Part shown: positions 8,191-17,362 of the stretch, one piece after another
How positions within the stretch are numbered: the first letter of the stretch is position 1
Layout: each line of letters starts with the position of its first letter
Assembly: GCF_026410305.1 (NCBI RefSeq)
Contig: NZ_JAPMLQ010000011.1
Span: forward strand, 1-64,000
Source: Sulfitobacter sp. F26204
Lineage (GTDB): Bacteria; Pseudomonadota; Alphaproteobacteria; Rhodobacterales; Rhodobacteraceae
Direction: 5' to 3'
Length of the DNA: 64,000 nt
Made by a program: the position numbers and the translations under genes
Notes under the pieces: generated by a model
Seen by the model: only the letters and a program-made list of their open reading frames with translations
Database searches by the model: none
What the model was told of the DNA's origin: nothing

Positions 8191-9443
8191 CCGTGGTTTC
8201 CCTTCATTGGCAAGCGGGTGTTTTCCATTCGAGCCAGCCACGACAGCAGATCTTCCTTGCGCTGCCATGGCAGACGGCCGGTGCGGTGCAACAGGTCATG
8301 GGCCTCGCGTTCATGCTCCCAAAAGGCGGGACCATGGTGCAGCAGGGCACGGGCCATTGCCGTCACCTGTTTAAGACTGTTCATGCCGAATTTCCCGGCG
8401 GCAACAGGAGCATCTTCCGCCGCGCACAAGCATTGCCCGGTACTGAAGGTATCGCCAAATTCATCATGTAACTGTCTGGCCAGTATCCCGATCGCGCGCC
8501 GTTTTTGCAGCATCCCGAACCTGTCAAAACTGGTTTGGTCGATGGCCACACGCCGCGCGGCCCGGGTCCCCGTGTCCGGGAGCCATGTGGCCAGTGCCAA
8601 ACGGTCCCGACAATCCTCTGCCAAGTCGAAAACAGTGGGCGGATCGGTGATCTGGGCATCTGCCGGCAGCAGGCTTTGCGGGCTTAGCGGTAGTATCAGC
8701 GCCGTCAGAGGCCGCAGGAGTTGCGCCAGAAGATGTGAGTCAAGCGCGCTCAGGGCATCCAACATCACGCGCGGATCATAAAAGCGGAAATACTGGGGCA
8801 CCTCTCCGCCTATGGGTGTTGGCATCATCGTGTAGTAACGCAAATGCTTGTGCATGTGCTGCAATGTGGAGTCGGCCTTGAACAATATGCCGCTATGGCT
8901 GTCACAAGGGCGCTTCTGCAACAGGCCGAGAAAGTTGCCACCCGCATCATCCAGCCGAACCAGCCAAGGTGCCGCTGCAAGGCTTTGCGCATTGGTGGTG
9001 GTGTAGAGGCAGATATGTTCCGCCCCCGAAGTCGCCAACACTTGCGGCAGACCGGGCCATTGCACACCATCCAGCAGAGCCCAAAGATCGTTAGCCGGTG
9101 CCAACGCCGTCCAGGTGATTTCCTGAATTTGATAAGTGGCATGAATGATCTTTGGTGCAGAGACCATCAGCGGCGTGATACTGTCCGCACGCGCCACCGC
9201 ATCCTGCATCGCCGGCGAAAGCCGCCGACCGGCATAACGCTCAGCGATGGTTTGAACCTGCGTTATCTTTTCCAACAACGCACCTCCGGCCATGACGGAA
9301 CGCCGCAAGGCAGCTTCGAAGGTTTCAGCAGTCTCGGCACGCATCAACAGACGCAGAGAGACACGTTCGCCCCCCCCTTCCCAGAACCGCCCGACAGGGT
9401 CTTTTGAAGACAGGACACAGGTCCCTATCCAAACGTCGCTCAT
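8187..9443 (-). CDS. DUF4123 T6SS effector adaptor (Tap/TEC-type)
   Basis: A 418-residue protein whose centre (about 118-245) matches the DUF4123 pattern. It has LWALLDGVQWPGL, PWLVRLD, and the hallmark HLRYYTMMPTPIGG followed by FRFYDPRVM. DUF4123 proteins load particular effectors onto VgrG or PAAR and are normally encoded directly upstream of their cargo, as here. The first 115 residues lie before the usual domain start and are unassigned; so is the helical-looking C-terminus after about 250. Start and stop both use ATGA junctions, with vgrG before and PAAR after, so the three are produced as a coupled set. Confidence 0.85.
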   Translation of the reverse strand: MSDVWIGTCVLSSKDPVGRFWEGGGERVSLRLLMRAETAETFEAALRRSVMAGGALLEKITQVQTIAERYAGRRLSPAMQDAVARADSITPLMVSAPKIIHATYQIQEITWTALAPANDLWALLDGVQWPGLPQVLATSGAEHICLYTTTNAQSLAAAPWLVRLDDAGGNFLGLLQKRPCDSHSGILFKADSTLQHMHKHLRYYTMMPTPIGGEVPQYFRFYDPRVMLDALSALDSHLLAQLLRPLTALILPLSPQSLLPADAQITDPPTVFDLAEDCRDRLALATWLPDTGTRAARRVAIDQTSFDRFGMLQKRRAIGILARQLHDEFGDTFSTGQCLCAAEDAPVAAGKFGMNSLKQVTAMARALLHHGPAFWEHEREAHDLLHRTGRLPWQRKEDLLSWLARMENTRLPMKGNHG

Positions 9444-11410
9444 CCGTCATCCTTCATCGGGCAATGCGACACAAAGGGGGAACCGGCCCCGGCTGCTGCC
9501 AACAGCACCGCTGGAATCGCTGGAATGGCTGCGGCACCGGGCGAGGCTGACCCTACATTCAGGACGGGGGCAACATTCACCGCGCCGCCTTGCACGACCA
9601 GGGCGGCGCCACCTGAAACCAATGTGATCTTGGAAGCGTCCAATACGATTTCGCCTGCCGCCTTGATCGTGAGATCCGCGCCCGTGCGGATCGCATAACT
9701 GCCCGCAACATCGGCCCCCCTGTCAGCCTCTGTCTTTTCCGCAATCGGGCCGGTTACTTTTACGTCAAGCTTACCTTCGACGGTTTCTGTTCGGTCTGCC
9801 GCGACATCAAGATTCGATGCATTGCCTACTGAAACGTTGTCGTCGAATTCGACACGTCGCTTGGCCGAATTCAATACATGCATCTCAAGGTTTTTTTGCG
9901 CATGCAGATAGATGAATTCCTCGCCCGATTGATCTTCAAAGGTCAGCTCGTTAAATCCTTCGCCCTGATGCGAACTGGTCTTGAAAACGGATTGCGATTT
10001 TTTCGCCGGCAGGTCCACAGGCGGCCGGTTCGCTCCGTTATAAACACAGCCCGTTACAATAGGTTTGTCCGGGTCTCCGCGCAGGTGTTCAACAATGACC
10101 TCCATGCCGATACGCGGGATTACCATGCCGCCCCAGCCCTTGCTGGCCCAATTCTGGCTGACCCGCACCCGCATGGTATCGGCACCCTCAAGGTCCCAGT
10201 GATACCGCACAAGAATTCTCCCGTGCTCATCGCAGTCGATTTCGCCGTCGCCCACAACCACAGCCGTTTCCGGCCCCTGCACACGCGGGCGCAAGGTACG
10301 CCGTTCGGGGCGCAACGGCGTATCATCGGGCATCAGGACATAAACACCGTCATAGGGTGTTTCGTCATTGCCGGATTTTCCCGAACCATAGGCCAGGGCG
10401 CGGAACCGGTGTTGCGCCTTGAGACAAACAAAGCTGCGCCCCGTGGCACCCGCCACTTCATCACCGGTCAAGGTCACGCGCCAACCGGCACCTAGCGAAA
10501 CAACGTCACCCTCAGCGCGATGACGTGGGGCCTGACCCCGCTCTTCATCCAGCCGGCGACTGACTACGCCGCGGCCCTCACCCTGATGCAGATAATCGCC
10601 GGGCCAGTCATAGCTTTCGATGTCGCCGTGCAGATGCGCGGTTTCGCCGGTCTTGTCGACCTCCTGCGCCGTGTTCGGTGACTTGAAGTTATATTCCGTC
10701 AACCGGACGGCACCTGTCGTCATCCGACGTGCCGAAGACCACAACCGGAAATGTTCTTCACCCGCCTGGTGAAAGCCGTCGACACCGTAATAGGGCCGCG
10801 TTCTTCCCGGAACAGCAGGTAGCGCAAACTCCGCGTCTGCAAGAAGCAAGGTATGTGATCCTGAAACATGGCACCATGACCAGGTGATGCCGAACCGTTC
10901 CAACTGACGGCGCACAAAATCCGCATCGCTTTCACTGTATTGAACAGTATATTCCAACACCGGATAATCGCCCGAAACCTGAACATCCAGATGTGGATTG
11001 CCCAGCCCGGAATAGGCCGCCAGAACCTCCTGAACAATTTCGATAACAGTTTTGTTGTGAAAGATCCGCATGTTCCGACGCAAACCGGCGACATGTAACC
11101 AGGGCCGCAAGACTAGATCATAGCGCCAGCCATTTTCGACAGCGCCGACGTGGCGTGCCTCGCAGACGATTCCATCAAAGGCACGGCTGCCCTGTGCATG
11201 ATCAATTTCGACGGTGGCATGGGTGCCCAGCATGGCCTCAAGGTCGAGACCCGGAGACGTCGATAACCCCTCGACGCGCCATTCGAAATCTCCTGACAGT
11301 TCCTCGGACCCATCCATCCGCAATAGCACAAGCGTATCGGGCCCAAGTACGGTTGAAAGACGCCCCTGACGACCCTGCTGACTAAACTTAGTATTCACCG
11401 TCGAATCCAA
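9440..11410 (-). CDS. vgrG: VgrG / TssI spike protein
   Basis: A 656-residue VgrG. The gp27-like base occupies about residues 10-370 (DADFVRRQLERFGITWSW near 162). The gp5-like OB segment starts with GDGEIDCDEHGRILVRYHWD near 387, and YNGANRPP (about 457) and HQGEGFNEL (about 481) precede the repeat needle. The C-terminus is hydrophobic and Ala/Pro-rich (AIPAIPAVLLAAA) and carries no enzymatic extension, so this is a structural spike. The 11410 start is TTG; a GTG at 11398 is an alternative, and neither has a strong ribosome site. It heads the cargo operon and must be driven from the 11.4-11.8 kb gap. Confidence 0.93.
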   Translation of the reverse strand: MDSTVNTKFSQQGRQGRLSTVLGPDTLVLLRMDGSEELSGDFEWRVEGLSTSPGLDLEAMLGTHATVEIDHAQGSRAFDGIVCEARHVGAVENGWRYDLVLRPWLHVAGLRRNMRIFHNKTVIEIVQEVLAAYSGLGNPHLDVQVSGDYPVLEYTVQYSESDADFVRRQLERFGITWSWCHVSGSHTLLLADAEFALPAVPGRTRPYYGVDGFHQAGEEHFRLWSSARRMTTGAVRLTEYNFKSPNTAQEVDKTGETAHLHGDIESYDWPGDYLHQGEGRGVVSRRLDEERGQAPRHRAEGDVVSLGAGWRVTLTGDEVAGATGRSFVCLKAQHRFRALAYGSGKSGNDETPYDGVYVLMPDDTPLRPERRTLRPRVQGPETAVVVGDGEIDCDEHGRILVRYHWDLEGADTMRVRVSQNWASKGWGGMVIPRIGMEVIVEHLRGDPDKPIVTGCVYNGANRPPVDLPAKKSQSVFKTSSHQGEGFNELTFEDQSGEEFIYLHAQKNLEMHVLNSAKRRVEFDDNVSVGNASNLDVAADRTETVEGKLDVKVTGPIAEKTEADRGADVAGSYAIRTGADLTIKAAGEIVLDASKITLVSGGAALVVQGGAVNVAPVLNVGSASPGAAAIPAIPAVLLAAAGAGSPFVSHCPMKDDG

Positions 11411-11771
11411 TGCCTACAATCAATAAGCGAAGTTCTAACAATGATCTGGGGATTATAAAACCCGTTGCGGCCTTACCCCCAAGCAGTTGAAAATATTCGC
11501 AGAACCTATTTCAATCTGCAACATGCCTCTATCCCAACCAATATAGGAAGGATCGGGTATAGCACGACGGATTCTGCCATCCTTCAAAAGATGAGTTGCG
11601 AGATCGAGCCGATGGGGCATGCGGCGTTGGGAGCGACATGCTACCATCATATGGTGCAATCGTGATGAACGATGCCGGCTCGATTTCGCTAAGCACATAT
11701 AGCCGTTAACCGCACCGCAGGAATAACGAATATTTCTAGTATTTGAAACGTCTTTTCCTCATGGTTGAATC
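11411..11771. promoter_or_regulatory. Divergent regulatory gap between vgrG and the LysR gene
   Basis: These 361 bases separate the starts of vgrG (minus) and a LysR regulator (plus), so both promoters should be here. The AT-rich end around 11727-11755 has ATATTTCTAGTATTT, a partly symmetric sequence that could be the autoregulatory site expected next to a LysR gene. I recognise no sigma-54 site and no gene. Confidence 0.4.
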
Positions 11772-12686
11772 ATGGATATTACACTCATCAAGACTTTTCT
11801 GGAGGTTTCCAACACGGGATCCTTTGTCGCCGCCTGTGATCGGCTTTTTGTGACGCAATCTGCCGTCAGCCTGCGCATCCAACGTCTGGAAGAAAGCCTC
11901 GGTCATCCGTTGTTCACGCGGTCCAAGGCGGGTGCCATCCTGACTCCGGAAGGAAAGCAATTCGAACGTTATGCCCTCAGCATATTGAAATTATGGGAAG
12001 AGGCGCGCCAGCAGATTGCCATTCCCGAAGGGTTTTCCCGCGCCATCAGCATCGGGGCGCAATATTCGCTCTGGCCCGGTCTCGGCTTTCGCTGGATTGA
12101 CGCATTACAAGCCGAGATGCCCGAACTCAGTGTGCATGCTGAACTGGGAATGGCAGACCGCATCACCCGTTATCTGATGGAAGGTGTCGTACAGGCCGCC
12201 TTGCTTTACACGCCACAGCTGCGCCCCGGCCTGGTGGCCGAACCCGCACTTGATGATGAACTGATCCTTGTGGCCTCCTATCCCGACGCCAGCCTCGACC
12301 TGCAAAAGAATTTCGTCACGGTCGACTGGGGCCCCGAGTTCACCCATGCACTTGCAATTGCCTTGCCTCATCTGACCGACTCTGGCCGGTCGATGGCTCT
12401 TGGGGCGCTGGCGATGGAGTATATCGTCAACCGAAGGGCGGCCGCATTCCTTCCTGCCCGCTCGGCAAAACGGCATCTGGACAACGGTAGACTCCATCTT
12501 GTGGCAGAGGCGCCACGGTTTCCTTATCCCTCATGGGTGGTTTGGCGTGACGATCTGGACGACGACCTTGTCAACCTTGCCCGCCGCACATTGGCCCGGA
12601 TCGTACAAGATGCGGAAAAGGAACAAGAAACTGTCGTGGGGCATCTGGATACAATGATCGCCCCGCTGACTGGTCAGCCAGGGTAA
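11772..12686 (+). CDS. LysR-family transcriptional regulator
   Basis: A 304-residue LysR-type regulator. The N-terminal winged helix-turn-helix covers about residues 1-60 (MDITLIKTFLEVSNTGSFVA, then TQSAVSLRIQRLEESLGHPLF), followed by a linker helix and a periplasmic-binding-protein-like effector domain to about 290. LysR proteins are DNA-binding tetramers that respond to a small molecule. It is divergent from the T6SS cargo operon and 150 bp upstream of the DUF481 gene, so either could be a target. The ligand is not predictable. Confidence 0.9.
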   Translation: MDITLIKTFLEVSNTGSFVAACDRLFVTQSAVSLRIQRLEESLGHPLFTRSKAGAILTPEGKQFERYALSILKLWEEARQQIAIPEGFSRAISIGAQYSLWPGLGFRWIDALQAEMPELSVHAELGMADRITRYLMEGVVQAALLYTPQLRPGLVAEPALDDELILVASYPDASLDLQKNFVTVDWGPEFTHALAIALPHLTDSGRSMALGALAMEYIVNRRAAAFLPARSAKRHLDNGRLHLVAEAPRFPYPSWVVWRDDLDDDLVNLARRTLARIVQDAEKEQETVVGHLDTMIAPLTGQPG

Positions 12687-12836
12687 ATTTCAAATTCATA
12701 GTTCTCGTTTTATGCATGATCAATTCGAATTTTACTCATTCCAGAACTTCCCTTAAATCCAATCCCAGCAGAGATGCTCCCGATCTACGGCGCTGACGCC
12801 GGATGACGGGTCTCCTTGTTGGGAAAGGAATGACCC

Positions 12837-13691
12837 ATGAACACTCTTTCAAAATTCGCCACAGTTTCCGCACTGGCACTGATGGTTGCAACGCCTGCAG
12901 TTGCACAGCAAAAAATCACCGGTATCGAAGCTCTGAATGACCAGATCGACGACATTACCGACGACGTAAAAGATGACCTGGCAAACGCAAATGACGCAGA
13001 GCGTTATGGCCCGAACGGGGTTGCGCAAGGCTGGCGTGGTTCCTTCGCTCTGTCCGCCTCAGGCACATCTGGCAATACCGACACCGGTGAATTGTCCGGC
13101 GCAGGCCGCGTGACCTACGGCGTTGGCGACTGGAACCACCTGATCGGTTTCGCAATCGAATACGGCGAAGCCAATGGCACCAAAAGCGAGGAAAAACTCT
13201 TTGGGACCTATGAAGGTAGCCGCTATTTCACCGACCGTGTCTATGGTTTCGGGATTGCCCGCGTCCAGTATGACGGTGCGTTGGTTGATGCCAATGGCAA
13301 CCTCCGTGATGGCGACGAAACAGACGCATTTCTGGGTTTCGGTCCCGGCTACCGGGTATTGAACTCCGAAAACCACACCTGGCGTGTTCAGGGGGGCCCC
13401 GGCGTGCGGTACTTCGAAGACGTGACAGGCACATCAGAAACCGAAGTCGGTTTCATTGCTTCATCTCGTTACTATTATGCGTTCAGCGACACAGTCTCCT
13501 TTACGATGGACACTGACGTATTGGGTTCCGACATCAACACCATCATCTCCAACGATGCGGGTGTGAATTTCAAGGTATCTGACAACCTGTCAACCCGCGT
13601 AAGCTACCGGACCGACTACAACACCGATCCGGCTGCCGGCCTGAAATCCACCGACAACTCTCTGGGTGTGTCTCTGGTTCTGGGCTTCTGA
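12837..13691 (+). CDS. DUF481 outer-membrane beta-barrel protein (YdiY-like)
   Basis: A 284-residue protein with a clear signal peptide (MNTLSKFATVSALALMVATPAVAQQ), a short charged helix, and a barrel domain of alternating aromatic strands. The first strand is WRGSFALSASGTSGNTDTGEL, and the last ends LGVSLVLGF with a terminal Phe, as in outer-membrane barrels. The family (DUF481, YdiY of E. coli) is often salt- or acid-responsive; the function is unknown. A GGAA ribosome site precedes the ATG. The gene is monocistronic, closed by a strong terminator 48 bases downstream. Confidence 0.88.
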   Translation: MNTLSKFATVSALALMVATPAVAQQKITGIEALNDQIDDITDDVKDDLANANDAERYGPNGVAQGWRGSFALSASGTSGNTDTGELSGAGRVTYGVGDWNHLIGFAIEYGEANGTKSEEKLFGTYEGSRYFTDRVYGFGIARVQYDGALVDANGNLRDGDETDAFLGFGPGYRVLNSENHTWRVQGGPGVRYFEDVTGTSETEVGFIASSRYYYAFSDTVSFTMDTDVLGSDINTIISNDAGVNFKVSDNLSTRVSYRTDYNTDPAAGLKSTDNSLGVSLVLGF

Positions 13692-13738
13692 AAGCCAGCG
13701 GCGGTCTGATACCTCGTACCGTCGCTTGCCAGACCAAA

Positions 13739-13769
13739 GGAGGATGGGGCAACCCATCCTCCTTTTTGT
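13739..13769 (+). terminator. Rho-independent terminator of the DUF481 gene
   Basis: A perfect 10-bp stem, GGAGGATGGG (13739-13748) with CCCATCCTCC (13753-13762), is closed by a GCAA loop and followed by TTTTTGTTTTT. It lies between the convergent DUF481 and isoaspartyl peptidase genes. The tail on the other strand has few T residues, so it acts mainly on plus-strand transcripts. Confidence 0.92.
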
Positions 13770-13771
13770 TT

Positions 13772-14698
13772 TTACCGATAGATGAATGTTTGGAAATCGC
13801 CATCCTGAGTGACCATACCGCGGTACATACCTTCACAGTTGAAAGGCATGGTGATCGTGCCTTTTGCGTCTACTGCGATCAATCCGCCGGATCCGTCATT
13901 CTCTGCCAGATCATGCATTACAACATGATGTGCGGCGTCCTCCAGGGTTTGACCCGCATGGCGCATCCGTGCGGCAATTTCAGCGGCAGCAGTGTAGCGG
14001 ATGAAAACTTCGCCATGACCCGTCCCTGAAACCGCACAGGTTTCATTATCCGCGAATGTACCGCTGCCGATGACCGGAGTATCGCCGATGCGGCCGGGCA
14101 GTTTCGCGGTCATGCCGCCAGTCGAGGTAGCGGCAGCGACAGTGCCATTGCCATCACAGGCCACAGCGCCAACCGTGCCATGCCGACGGGCGGGATCGTC
14201 GTCTTCGATTCCCCCGGCCCTCATTTGCAATGTGGATTGCAGGGCCTCCCAACGAGCCTGCGTAAAGAAGTAATCAGTGTCGGCAAATGCGACTCCGGCG
14301 TCACGGGCAACCTGCAGGGCATTGGGACCGATCAACATGACATGGTCGGTCCTGTCCATCACCGCACGTGCAGCCAAGATAGGGTTGCATGGGCCAAAAA
14401 TGCCGCCAACGGCCCCCGCCGCGCGGGTTGCACCATCCATGATGGCAGCGTCCATTTCCTGTTTGCCTTCTGAGGTAAAAACGGCCCCCCTGCCCGCGTT
14501 GAACAAGGGTTCGTCCTCAAGCGCACAAACCGCCGCCGCGACTGCATCAAGGGCAGAACCGCCCCCGGCAAGAACCACATAGCCCGCGTCAAGCGCACAG
14601 CGCAAACCGGCGTGATATTTCGATTCAAGCGCATCCGTCAGTTTTGATTTCAGGATCGTGCCTGCCCCACCGTGTACCGCAAGTGAAAAATTGGTCAT
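13772..14698 (-). CDS. Isoaspartyl peptidase / L-asparaginase (Ntn hydrolase)
   Basis: A 308-residue plant-type asparaginase precursor. It starts MTNFSLAVHGGAGTI and holds the autocleavage site HGTVGAVA, whose Thr becomes the N-terminal nucleophile of the beta subunit. A GRIGDTPVIGSGTFADN block and a later SGTGHGE segment are substrate-pocket motifs. The enzyme hydrolyses isoaspartyl dipeptides and asparagine in the cytoplasm. The start at 14698 is fixed by an ATGA overlap with the deacetylase gene and an AAGGA site; the frame runs further but inside that gene. Last gene of a five-gene catabolic operon. Confidence 0.9.
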   Translation of the reverse strand: MTNFSLAVHGGAGTILKSKLTDALESKYHAGLRCALDAGYVVLAGGGSALDAVAAAVCALEDEPLFNAGRGAVFTSEGKQEMDAAIMDGATRAAGAVGGIFGPCNPILAARAVMDRTDHVMLIGPNALQVARDAGVAFADTDYFFTQARWEALQSTLQMRAGGIEDDDPARRHGTVGAVACDGNGTVAAATSTGGMTAKLPGRIGDTPVIGSGTFADNETCAVSGTGHGEVFIRYTAAAEIAARMRHAGQTLEDAAHHVVMHDLAENDGSGGLIAVDAKGTITMPFNCEGMYRGMVTQDGDFQTFIYR

Positions 14699-15600
14699 TT
14701 TGGTCCTTTCGTCGTCAGCCCGGCCTGACCCGCACAATACTGTGCGACCTGAGCATGTGTGGCGATCCAGCAATCACCCTTGGCGGTGATGCGTTCCAAT
14801 AGCTGTTCAAGAATGAAAATTCGGCTCCGGTAACCTGTGACATGCGGATGCATCGTGAGCAAAAAGAGGCCACCCTCCGCATATGCCCCTTCGAATTCCC
14901 GCGTAAAAATGTCCAGAACATCCGCCGGAGGTGTATAAGGGCGCTGCGCACCAAACCGGTTCATCATGAAATAGACCGCGTCGTCGCGAATCCACTCCAC
15001 GGGCAATTCAACCAATCCAGTCGGCTCGCCGTTCTGCACAATCTCATAAGGATCATCATCCGAGAATAGGGAACTGTCATACAATAGCCCCATCTCACGC
15101 GCGATACTCAGGGTATTGGGGCTATAATCCCAAGAAGGGGTGCGCATCCCAACAGGGCGCATGCCGCTGACTTTTTCCAATACATCCGCTGCCCGCATCA
15201 TCAGGTCGCGTTCGGTATCTTCGCCCAGACCGGTGTTAAGTTCATGAATCCACCCATGCAGGCCGATTTCATGCCCTTCTTCCACCAGGCTGCGTTGTTC
15301 TTCGGAGTGCAAAAGCGCAGAAACCGCAGGGACGAAAAAACTGGCCTTTGCGCTGAACCTGTCCAGAACCTTGCGGATGCGTGGAATGCCGCGACGCGCA
15401 CCATATTCACCCCAGCTCAAGCGTGCGACAGAATTTCCACCATCTCGCAATTCGTTGGTTTCGTGGTCACTGTCAAACGACAGGGCAACAGCGCATCGCG
15501 CACCGCCTGGCCATGTCTTGGGCAGCAGCGACTGTCCCGCTCGCACGGCTTCGACCTTGCCGCGCCAGATGGTTTCGCTCCATGTATGCGGTTCTGTCAT
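14695..15600 (-). CDS. NodB-family polysaccharide deacetylase-like hydrolase
   Basis: A 301-residue member of the carbohydrate esterase 4/NodB fold. The first motif is ALSFDSDHE rather than TFDDG, and the metal pair is HGWIHE (H-x3-H). A later RTPSWDYSPNTL and a histidine in LTMHPHVTG complete the set. Members with this first motif include PuuE-type allantoinases and cyclic imidases, which open C-N bonds in cyclic amides instead of deacetylating sugars. There is no signal peptide, so it is cytoplasmic, which argues against a cell-wall substrate. GGAGG precedes the ATG, and both ends share ATGA overlaps with its neighbours. Confidence 0.85.
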   Translation of the reverse strand: MTEPHTWSETIWRGKVEAVRAGQSLLPKTWPGGARCAVALSFDSDHETNELRDGGNSVARLSWGEYGARRGIPRIRKVLDRFSAKASFFVPAVSALLHSEEQRSLVEEGHEIGLHGWIHELNTGLGEDTERDLMMRAADVLEKVSGMRPVGMRTPSWDYSPNTLSIAREMGLLYDSSLFSDDDPYEIVQNGEPTGLVELPVEWIRDDAVYFMMNRFGAQRPYTPPADVLDIFTREFEGAYAEGGLFLLTMHPHVTGYRSRIFILEQLLERITAKGDCWIATHAQVAQYCAGQAGLTTKGPK

Positions 15601-16352
15601 GCATGACCTCCATCAACCTGCAGGATCTGACCAGTGATCCAGTTTGCCTTGTCGGAACAAAGAAAGGTGACAGCGTCAGAAATATCCTCGGCGCGTCCCA
15701 GACGGCGCATATGGATATTGCCAATGATCTGGCGCTGCCGTTCCTTACCAAAAGCCTCCCATTGGCGTTCTGTGGCCGGATTCGACAGGACAAATCCCGG
15801 CGCAACGGAATTGACGGTAATCCCAAAGGGGCCAAGCTCAAGCGCAAGCTGCTTGGTCAAACCGACGGCTGCATGTTTGGCAGCAGCATAGGCCTGAATC
15901 CCCGTCAAACTTGCCTTGAGGCCCGCACCGGAAGTTATCGTGACAATTCTTCCCTGACCGCGTGTTTTCATACCGGGCGCAAAGGCCTGAGCACACCACA
16001 TCGCAGCATCTACATTGGCAGCAAAGATCGCATGCCAGTCAGCAGCGTCAATTTCCTCCATTGGGTGGCCGATCTGGCCGCGCACCCCACCCGCTGCGGT
16101 CACCAACCCATCGACCTGGCCATGATCGGCGATGACCCGGTTACACAGGGCTTGTGCTGAATTTTGACTACCAAGATCACCCGCATAGCATGTTGCACCG
16201 GACAGATCCGCGCATTTGGCCAACCCGCTTTCATCAATATCCAATGCCGCGACCCTTGCACCCGCTTCGATCAAGCCATGTACAATTGCGCTGCCGATCC
16301 CCTGTGCCGCGCCCGTAACCGCAAACACTTTTCCATCAAGGTTCAACTGCAT
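15597..16352 (-). CDS. SDR-family oxidoreductase
   Basis: A 251-residue SDR: TGAAQGIG cofactor motif, an AAGG segment where NNAG is usual, ITSGAG with the serine, and YAAAKHA with the catalytic Tyr/Lys. The C-terminal part is WITGQILQVDGGHA, as in FabG-like enzymes. It lies between the ketopantoate-reductase-like gene (10-base overlap) and the NodB-type hydrolase (ATGA overlap). It probably handles a hydroxy or keto intermediate of the same pathway; the substrate is unknown. Confidence 0.88.
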   Translation of the reverse strand: MQLNLDGKVFAVTGAAQGIGSAIVHGLIEAGARVAALDIDESGLAKCADLSGATCYAGDLGSQNSAQALCNRVIADHGQVDGLVTAAGGVRGQIGHPMEEIDAADWHAIFAANVDAAMWCAQAFAPGMKTRGQGRIVTITSGAGLKASLTGIQAYAAAKHAAVGLTKQLALELGPFGITVNSVAPGFVLSNPATERQWEAFGKERQRQIIGNIHMRRLGRAEDISDAVTFLCSDKANWITGQILQVDGGHA

Positions 16353-17362
16353 AGCGGTACCATCAAATCAAGCAGCGCACAGGATTGCGCGCGTTTGCCG
16401 TCTTCTATGTCGCGGATCAAACCATGCAGCATCGCAAGGACGGGCGTCGCAATGCCGTGGCTTTTACCGATTTCAACCAAAATTCCGATCTGGGCATCCA
16501 CTTCGGTCTTGCGTTTGCGCACCGCCAGATCACGGTAAATGCCTGAATGTGTCTTGGCTGTCTTGCGGTTGTGGGCAACCATCTTGTCAATGGCTTCATC
16601 GACGGCCTTTACATCACGGTTGCGAAAGGCGGTCGGATCAAACCCGTTGAACCCGATAGGCACAACCCCCTCAGCCGCGGCAAGGGTCATGACTTCTGCA
16701 CCCAATTCGGCAAAAACACAGCGGCTTTGTGCCCGGTCCATCGCATCGGACATCGATGCAGGTGTGAGCGCGGTCGCAAACAACAACGCCCCATAGCCCA
16801 TCTTGCCCCATAAGTAGCCCCAGATATTTTCCGTTTTGACTGCATCGGGCTCTACAATACCAAACAAACCATGCATGTCGCGCAGCCGCGCACTGTCGCT
16901 GCCGTCAAGCTCTCCCAAGGCTACTGCCGCACGGTTTCCATACAAAATCAGACCCGGCTCAATCCAGTCGGCACCAAAATTGACGAAACAACCAAGGGTA
17001 CGCTCCTCTCCGATCCGCGATGCAATCAACCGCTCGTTCAGGCCGTTCTGCGCCGATACGACAAAACCATCCGACGCAAGATGCGGCATGAGCATTTCAA
17101 GCGCCTGCTCCGTATGATGTGCCTTGACCGCCAGGATCACCCGACGGAACCTACCGACAAGCGTATCAGGCGTATCCGCGGTCAGTACCTGGGTAAAAGA
17201 GTCAACCGGACCCTCGATTTTCAAACCTCCTTCGCGGATGGCGTGCACATGTTCCTCGACAATATCGACCATATGAACCGCGTGCCCCGCCCGGGCGAAA
17301 TAGGCACCAAGGACACCCCCGATCGCACCAGCCCCCCAAATCAGGATCGTATCGTCGGTCAT
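16343..17362 (-). CDS. Ketopantoate reductase (ApbA/PanE) family protein
   Basis: A 339-residue dehydrogenase with an N-terminal Rossmann motif (IWGAGAIGGVLGAYFARAG) and the ApbA middle segment VILAVKAHHTEQAL. The C-terminal helical domain has the conserved lysine region (ENIWGYLWGKMGYGALLFATAL). It is longer than typical PanE (about 300). Inside a catabolic operon it more likely reduces or oxidises a related 2-keto acid or lactone than serves pantothenate synthesis. GGGAG precedes the ATG at 17362, which overlaps the creatininase stop as ATGA. Confidence 0.85.
   Translation of the reverse strand: MTDDTILIWGAGAIGGVLGAYFARAGHAVHMVDIVEEHVHAIREGGLKIEGPVDSFTQVLTADTPDTLVGRFRRVILAVKAHHTEQALEMLMPHLASDGFVVSAQNGLNERLIASRIGEERTLGCFVNFGADWIEPGLILYGNRAAVALGELDGSDSARLRDMHGLFGIVEPDAVKTENIWGYLWGKMGYGALLFATALTPASMSDAMDRAQSRCVFAELGAEVMTLAAAEGVVPIGFNGFDPTAFRNRDVKAVDEAIDKMVAHNRKTAKTHSGIYRDLAVRKRKTEVDAQIGILVEIGKSHGIATPVLAMLHGLIRDIEDGKRAQSCALLDLMVPLCS

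Noticed and set aside
11453..11698. 81-codon minus-strand frame in the vgrG/LysR gap
   Set aside because: Arg/His-rich, no family features, no ribosome site; the region is better explained as a divergent promoter.
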